From Gnetum montanum (lineage: Eukaryota; Streptophyta; Gnetopsida; Gnetales; Gnetaceae), in contig MNCI01035006.1 in the NCBI GenBank assembly GCA_015680685.1, positions 299,318-363,317 on the forward strand: 64,000 nucleotides of DNA. Reading direction: 5' to 3'. A program made the translations under genes and the position numbers. Positions 57,985-64,000 of the stretch are shown here, in pieces (the first letter of the stretch is position 1; the number at the start of each line of letters is the position of its first letter). The notes beneath the pieces are model-generated. The model saw only the letters and a program-made list of their open reading frames with translations, did not search any database and had not been told where the DNA came from.

Positions 57985-59372
57985 TTAAATTATTTTTATC
58001 TACTCTTTTATATAATAAGATAGTTTTACTAGTTTTACAAGGTTGATTTAATCCTTAATCCATTTCTAAATTTAATTTGTATCAACTTTCTCTATGAGTT
58101 GTAGATCTTACCCACTTTAATAATTTTGCATACAGCTTATTTGAATTTACAACTTTACTAGATGCTAGCTTTTTAATACCCTTTGCAACTTTCTCAAGAG
58201 TAAATTGAAGAGATGCTTGTTGTACAATAGTAGTAGAATTAGCATATTCTTCTGTAAATAGCTTATTATAAAATGAAAAAGCATCTTGAAAATAAAACTT
58301 TAATGATGAAGAGGCTTTATGATGAAAACATTGCCAAAATTTTCTATTTTCTTTTTAATAGGACAAGAAAAATATTGCTACTATTTGATAAATTTCCTTC
58401 TCTTGGTTTTAATAAAGCATTTATATGCCATAACTAAACTATATCTTTAACTATTATATGCATTCTTAATATTTTTCCTAGACTAAATATAATTCTCATC
58501 AAAGAAAGCCTTTTGAGCACCTTGCTATTGTGAATGCATAACTTGCTTAGTTGTTATACGAAAAATTTATTGAAGCTTCTTATGCTATTTTTCAAGAGTC
58601 TATTTGTTATGTGATGTATTCATATATTTTCCTTGCTCTATATGATGAGTTTATTTTGAATTTTTTTCTAATCTTAGTTTTTGTTATTTGAGAAACAATT
58701 TTAATTTTTAACAAAAACTCTATAGGATGATGGCAAGAATCTAGTAAATCTTCATCAACTTTCAATTGCTTAATAAAATCAACATCTTGATAAGAACATA
58801 AAAGCAAATCAATGCAAGAGTTACCTTGATGTCCTATAAAAGTAAATGATTAAGATCATTGAAAATTAGAAGAATAAAAATTTTTATCCATTCTACTAGT
58901 TGGTCCATCTTATTAATATTGCCATCTCTAGAATGTTGTGTCCAATTATGATCTTCAATAATGTCTAAATTGCTAACATTATGTTTCCACTAAATAAATT
59001 TTGTTCACTATGAATCTATCCTTGTATTAAAATCTCTACAAATAAATATTGAGCCTTTTGTTGAATATTCTATAATATATCTACGTAAAAACTGAAAAGA
59101 TGATCATGAGACAACTCTATAGAATCAAATAATGTAGCATCTCTAGGAGTAAAAGACATATGGTAAAGAAAGAAAAATCATGATGACATGATATTTTTAG
59201 TCAAAGATATTATCTATGATCATTATTTTTTTTTGTAAAAGCATACGATTTTCAAGAGTTTTCCTCACTAGCACTACAATGCCACCAAAAGATCTACCTC
59301 TTCATCTTACTCTTGTATTTCTCACAAAAAATTAAATAAATGGAGCAGTTTCACTCCAATATTAAGTCATCT
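57985..59372 (-). pseudogene. LINE ORF2 fragment: endonuclease to RT approach, degraded
   Basis: The minus strand near 59,300-59,230 reads RSFGGIVVLVRKTLENRML. Near 59,160-59,100 it reads MSFTPRDATLFDSIELSHD and near 59,060-59,020 GSIFICRDFNTRIDS. These are the successive blocks of a LINE apurinic-type endonuclease, with Gly of GDFN changed to Arg. Further on, near 58,250-58,100, FSFYNKLFTEE and LEKVAKGIKKLASSKVV then LYAKLLKW match the segment leading into the RT. The frame changes several times. The catalytic RT is missing on the left side. Confidence 0.65.
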
Positions 59373-59419
59373 TCGAATGCTAAATTTAGATATTATAAAA
59401 AGATAATTAATTTTCTAGA

Positions 59420-60292
59420 AAATGAGGAAACTAACAATCTTCAATTATTCAAAGAGAGGATTACATCAAGGTTTCAAAGGTTTCACAATCCATGAAACAT
59501 CCAAAACCTCTCAAAATACTCAAACAATGTTGTAGAGTATAAGGCTCTTCAACTACATAATGGTTGTTCTCAATGTAAGACATAACTGATAGAGAGTCTC
59601 TCACACAACTTGGCACTAAGATATCAACTACAAGACTCAAGAGACACTAGGCCAACCTCACTCTATTGACCAAGAGCTACAAACACTCCCATGCACCCTT
59701 CACATGTGCTCTCTTGACATCTCATGATATCTTACTCATGTGTCTCTCTATGGTACAAGCATGAAATACAATCCATAATTATTAATAAAATAAGAAAAAA
59801 ATCCTAGGAAAGCTTCCTCAAGCTCAACTTAGAGTTTTTAGGTTGTTTCTATCTTTCTCCACCTTTTCTTAGCTATTTCTAAACTTGGAATGATAATTTT
59901 GGAAGTTTCTTTGATTGTTCAAGTCATCTTTGGCCTTTTTGAAATGTCTCCTTGCAAAACTGTTCATTCTTGTGAGACATCTCACTTTTGGCTGAGATAA
60001 CTTGCATTGTAGTGAAGATGTCTTAGCACTTTTGGAGACATATCATATTATGTCTAAGTTGTCTCATGCATTTTTGAAATGTCTTGCCTGAGATGTTTAT
60101 CAAAATTTCCAGACATCTCCTACAAGCTCTCAACTTGACCTAGACATCTCTTATCTCCCAAAACATCTCTTCTAAGAGCCCATATCTCAGACATGATGAC
60201 TTCAAGACCTCTAAGATGTCTCATAGAGCCCAAAACCTATATAAGCACATTCATAGGGAAGGAACAAAGGAATTGAAGAAGGTATCCCTACA
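59420..60292 (-). repeat. Probable 3' LTR of chromovirus-like element G
   Basis: The right edge CCCTACA at 60,292 reads TGTAGGG on the minus strand. It is preceded there by a purine-rich AAGGGTGGAAGAGC tract just after the chromodomain. The interior holds a dense AGACATCTC/AGATGTCT array (about 59,960-60,230) and CCTATATAAG at 60,230-60,240, which can serve as a TATA box in either direction. The left edge is approximate. Confidence 0.5.
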
Positions 60293-60307
60293 CTAGCTCT
60301 TCCACCC

Positions 60308-60496
60308 TTAAAAAAGTGAACCTAGGTGAATAAGGGAGTAGGGGTTGAAGTGATTCCTCAATAAAAGTTTCATCTCATGGACCCATATAACATCATCCAC
60401 TAATTGATCCTTCCAATGGATTAAGTAGTCATGCCTCTTCATTCCTTGAGCACTAGAAGCTTTTCTCCTCTTGAGTATGATTACCTTTCTCTCCAT
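60308..60496 (-). pseudogene. Chromodomain at the integrase C-terminus (element G)
   Basis: 62 codons with YLIHWKDQLVDDVIWVHEMKL, which fits the chromodomain pattern YLVKWKGxPxxxATWExxxxL. In these elements the domain steers integration toward particular chromatin. A Lys/Arg-rich start precedes it. The N-terminal strand is not clear in this frame. Confidence 0.75.
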
Positions 60497-61152
60497 TGAA
60501 GGATTAGACTAATTCATAGCCCCATTTAACTCATTGATGCAATCTTGTATGGTCTTCTCATCAACTGGTTCATGATAGTACATAAGGTTTGAAATATTAA
60601 GCACAAAAGACATACAAACATTATTTGGTATATCAATCTCAAAAGCATTATCATTAATCTTGGCTTTAATTCAAAAATACCCCATATTCTTGGCTTTTAA
60701 CTTTGAAAAGTTATCATCTCTCAGCCCCTTCTTCTTCAAGTACACCTAAACCAAGTTTCCAATAACAAAATTTCAATTTTTTTTATCCTCATTCCTGTTA
60801 AGGACTCTTTCTTTAGCCTTCTTCTCAATATTTGATGTTAATTGTGCATGATGATTCCTCATCTCTTACATAAAATCAATGCTAAGTTAAGCTTTCTCAT
60901 TAAATGTATTCAGGGTATCTACCATCTTTGGACAAAAAAAAATAGTTTATCTCAGATGGGCTTTTACTAATAACCATATAAAAAAATTATTATATTCAAA
61001 GTCAACATGACATAATAAGTTCTTCCACTTGTTAGGCTATCTATCATACAAACATCTCAATATGTTTAGTAGGAATTTATTTATCACCCCCATTTGGTTA
61101 TTAGATTGTGGATGATAGATAGTAGAAAAATTTAATTTTATCTCTAAAGCTT

Positions 61153-61407
61153 TTAAAAGGGATCACTAACAATATTCAAAGAAATTTCATGCAACTTCAC
61201 AACATGTTGGAAAAAAAAATTTGCAACATGAGAAGCATCACTCAGCTTCTTGCATGGAATGAAATGTTCCATCTTGAAGAACTTGTCCACAACAACAAAA
61301 ATTACATCATTTCCACTTTTCATTTTGGGAATACCACTTACAAAATGCATAGACATACTTTTCCATGGACCCTTGGGAATTGAAAAAGACATATAATGTC
61401 CATTCAC
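61153..61407 (-). pseudogene. Integrase core fragment (element G)
   Basis: Reads PKGPWKSMSMHFVSGIPK, then GNDVIFVVVDKFFKMEHFIP and ISLNIVSDPF. The family pattern is PWexvsMDFIxGLPxSxxGxDxIxVVVDRxSKMaHFIP...IVSDRD. The first catalytic Asp (MDF) is His here, and the second (SDRD) is SDPF, so it is inactive. Confidence 0.8.
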
Positions 61408-61646
61408 TTGTTTTCCTCCCTTGAACTTTTAAAATCTCAAATACTCCTTCATAACTTTAAAAGCTTCAGTTGTCATACTAGGCTAAAAATAGTGCCTACC
61501 CACAAGTTCCGATGTTTTATCCATGCTATGTAACCTACCATGCCACTACAATGCTTTTCAAATAAAAACTTTTTTCTAAAAGCATAATTAGAAACACATA
61601 TCTTTACATTCTTGAATAATAGCTCATCTTGAATATGATAGTCCCT

Positions 61647-62120
61647 TCATTGGTCTATCCTACTTAATAATGGCTCTTTGAGGCTCCTCCAAATTTGTCC
61701 AAAATCAACATCATGTTCATAAAAATTAGTAAAATCACTCATACCTTCAACATGACGTATGATAAAATTCACCACATGAACCCTTGATAATGCATCAACC
61801 ATGACATTAGCTTTTCTGCTTTTGTGCTTCAACATAAATTTAAATTTGTATAACTAGGCCACCCACTGCATGTGCTTTACACTAAACTTCTTGTGAAAGG
61901 TGTAGAAACTATAGTGCTTTGTAGTTTATGATTGAAGTGAATTCTTTGGACAATACTTTAAATTTCCAATGCTTGATTTCTTAAATAATAGCATACAAAT
62001 CCTTCTCATATATATTATATTTTTTCTTGACTTATTTAATTTTTTAGGAAAAAAAGTAGTAGCACTACCTTCTTGTGAAAGTACCCTACCAATGGAAAGT
62101 CCACTTACATCCATCTCCAT
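61647..62120 (-). pseudogene. RNase H region (element G)
   Basis: 62,120-61,926 reads MDVSGLSIGRVLSQEGSAT and FFPKKLNKSRKN, the start of gypsy RNase H (DASxxGIGAVLSQ...FFSEKLN). 61,835-61,647 reads HKSRKANVMVDALSRVHV, its end (HxxGxxNxVADALSR). The middle is broken by stops. Confidence 0.8.
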
Positions 62121-62236
62121 CTAAAAAAGCTTCTAAAAAGTTGGAATTGCAAGCACCAGTTCACCTATAATCTTTTCTTTCAACAAGTCAAAGCTTCCTT
62201 GGGTTTCATTATCCCACTGCAAATCTTTATTTTTCT

Positions 62237-63170
62237 TCAACAAAGTAAACATAGGCCATGAAATATCACTAAAATTTTTGATAAACCATTTATAAAACCT
62301 GATAAACCAAGGAATGATCTTTCCTCTCGAATATTCTTAGGATTTGGCAAATCTATAATAGCCCATACCTTGGTAGCTTCCATCCAAATTTGGTTTCTAG
62401 AAACCACATACTCTAAATATGTGGTTTTCTTCTTGAAGAAATGAATTTTATTTACATTGATCACTAACTATGCCTCCTCAAATTTAAGACACACCATTCC
62501 TAAGTGATTGAAGTCCTCTTCCTCATTATAGCTATACATCAAAATATTATCAAAAAAGATGATACAACACTTGCAAGTCAAGTCCTTCAATACATCACGC
62601 ATTAATTTCATGATTTTAGCAAGTGTATTCATGTGCCTAAATAGCATCATCAACCACTTAAAAAATCCATCCAATATCTTTAAAGATTCTTTTCATTCAT
62701 TAATAGGCTTGATTCTAATTTGATGGTAACCACTCTTCAAATCAATTTTGCTAAAAATCTCTACATTGGTAAGAACATCAAGGATATCATTCATCCTTGG
62801 AATAGGAGACTTGTACTTCACTATTATCCTATTCACTACCTTGAAATAAATGCATATCCTCTATTCATTGCTATCCTTCTTTGGCACTTGCATTGCTGGA
62901 ACTACTTAATGTGAAATGGATTCCCTCATGAATCCATTTGTAAGTAAATTCTCTACTTACCTTTGCAATTTTACCTATTGATTTAGTGTCATACGATAAG
63001 CTCTCTCATTTGGAATGGTAGCCATAGGAATGAAATAATTTTGATAATATACATTCCTCATTGGTGGTAATCTATCCAATTCCTCCTTGAACACCTTGGA
63101 AAATTTCTTTTTGAAGCCTAGCACACTTGTATGAAGTTCAACCTATACATCATCATAGATAGAATCAATT
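62237..63170 (-). pseudogene. Reverse transcriptase (element G)
   Basis: Around 63,100-62,730 the minus strand reads ELDRLPPMRNVYYQ, NERAYRMTLNQ, VVPAMQVPKKD and FSKIDLKSGYHQIRIKP, the N-terminal half of a gypsy RT. 62,674-62,468 contains IIFFDNILMYS, where the catalytic YFDDILIYS has lost one Asp. 62,464-62,237 covers VNKIHFFKKKTTYLEYVVS and the following thumb. Several stops occur. Confidence 0.85.
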
Positions 63171-63239
63171 GTTGATATAACAACAAATAAATTTGTTTTC
63201 ATCATGTTCCTTAATATATTTCCTCTCTCCTAGAAGGAT

Positions 63240-63650
63240 TAAGAAAGTATTAAGTGAGCCTTGTTATCTCACTTGTTTAGTTGTCCTAGGAATCAACTCA
63301 TGGATTCCATCAAATCTAGATACACTCTATACATATCTTACTTCATTAAACTAAGCACCGTTGCAAAAATTCCAAGGTCTACCAAGAATTACATCAACAT
63401 AATCTATTGGAAGAACATCTTACTTCATCACATCATGAAAATATTTAATTTTAAATTTCAAAGTACATTGTTCCCTTACCTCTTGAGAAAAATCTCTAGT
63501 TAACTAATTCACGTTAGATGGTTTAGGATGAGGATTAGTTACCAAGCCCAATCTAGCAATTTCCTTAGAAGAAATAATATTTTCTTGGGTTTCCTTATTA
63601 ATCAACATATGAATCCATTCCCCACTAAGCAAACATCTAGCCTAAATTTG
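63240..63650 (-). pseudogene. Retropepsin remnant (element G)
   Basis: The minus strand reads ETQENIISSKEIARLGLVT then NPHPKP, later DVILGRPW. This corresponds to the gypsy protease text DxGSxxNxISxxxxxxLxLxxxxHPxPY and DxxLGxPW. The catalytic Asp-Ser/Thr-Gly is not conserved. Confidence 0.65.
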
Positions 63651-63671
63651 AAATAACAATTTTTTAGAAGG

Positions 63672-64000
63672 ATGGTTCCCTCTATAACTTTCAAAGAGAA
63701 GGAGAAGAAATCCAAATTCAAATTTGAAGATAAGGATGGTAGCCATGAAAAAAAGATAAAGATTGATGATGAGAAGAACAAAACCAAGAATGATCAAGAT
63801 AAGAGAGGCAAAGGTCAAGATAGTAGCTCATCTAAGATCCAATGCTTTAAGTATGGAGAATGAAGACACAAATAATGGAAATATCCACTTAACAAGGTAT
63901 TAAAGGGAAAAGAGGTGCAAAACATAGAGGTGAAGGACACATCAAGCCAAGTGCTTTAGACAAGTAATCCTAATACTCTAAAAATTGAGAAAGTTTCCAA
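63672..64000 (+). pseudogene. Gag nucleocapsid fragment with zinc knuckle, cut by the window end
   Basis: A plus-strand frame very rich in Lys, Glu and Asp (EKEKKSKFKFEDKDG) runs into KIQCFKYGE, a stop, RHK, a stop and WKYPLNK. The CCHC knuckle C-x2-C-x4-H-x4-C has Cys-to-Tyr changes and two stops at Trp/Gln positions. Opposite orientation to element G shows it is a different insertion. It continues past 64,000. Confidence 0.55.

Larger units (their letters stand above)
60300..63660 (-). mobile_element. Chromovirus-like Ty3/gypsy pol (element G), degraded
   Basis: Minus-strand order: protease (about 63,620-63,250), RT (about 63,170-62,240), RNase H (about 62,130-61,650), integrase (about 61,410-61,150 and beyond), chromodomain (60,496-60,308). 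Integrase before an end chromodomain is diagnostic of chromoviruses. Frames are short and interrupted throughout. No gag was found upstream because a plus-strand gag fragment abuts at 63,672. Confidence 0.85.

Overview
This window is nuclear DNA of a seed plant with a large, repeat-rich genome. It resembles a gymnosperm, but the sequence alone does not prove the lineage. It is AT-rich and has no prokaryotic features. Almost all of it is old, decayed and nested retrotransposons: Ty3/gypsy, Ty1/copia and LINEs. Most carry stop codons and frameshifts. One intact host gene stands out: a 105-residue ARGOS/OSR (ORGAN SIZE RELATED) protein at 12,082-12,399 (+). A second host-derived locus is a broken DUF716 (TMEM45/EIG-J7-like) membrane-protein gene at about 20,713-21,481 (-).

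Layout. 1-2.96 kb: unassigned DNA ending at a polypurine-tract-like site. 3.0-7.4 kb: minus-strand gypsy gag-pro element A with its 5' LTR. 7.5-8.8 kb: plus-strand LINE 3' half. 9.3-14.8 kb: a low-copy, GC-richer island with three tandem arrays and the ARGOS gene. 14.8-20.2 kb: LTR-like sequences, including LTR F with a second LTR-like insertion. 20.7-21.5 kb: the DUF716 pseudogene. 21.7-40.8 kb: best read as a three-level nest. A minus-strand copia element (3' LTR about 21.7-22.1 kb, body 34.8-40.3 kb, 5' LTR 40.33-40.77 kb) was split by a minus-strand gypsy element E (LTRs about 22.16-28.07 and 33.03-34.84 kb). The left LTR of E was in turn split by a plus-strand non-autonomous element H (23,345-27,501). 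41.4-45.5 kb: gag-pro element B, a relative of A, with a 189-base assembly gap. 45.5-49.3 kb: minus-strand coiled-coil coding remnant C, interrupted by a solo LTR with a perfect 5-bp target duplication. 49.3-52.8 kb: unassigned. 52.8-56.2 kb: gag element D with its 5' LTR. 56.9-57.9 kb: plus-strand copia gag. 58.0-59.4 kb: minus-strand LINE. 59.4-63.7 kb: minus-strand chromovirus-like gypsy element G with protease, RT, RNase H, integrase and chromodomain. 63.7-64.0 kb: plus-strand zinc-knuckle gag fragment cut by the window edge.

The most unusual material is the set of LTR families (A, B, C, D, F, H). They share TGATGA-type LTR ends, primer sites of the TTGGTGCCGTTGCC type and a TCATGGGGG polypurine tract. 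They encode only gag(-protease), or a long coiled-coil protein in place of gag-pol. They therefore look like non-autonomous families that depend on a partner for reverse transcriptase and integrase. Their LTRs also share one promoter layout: a family-specific array of short, often palindromic repeats just upstream of a CTATAAATA box.
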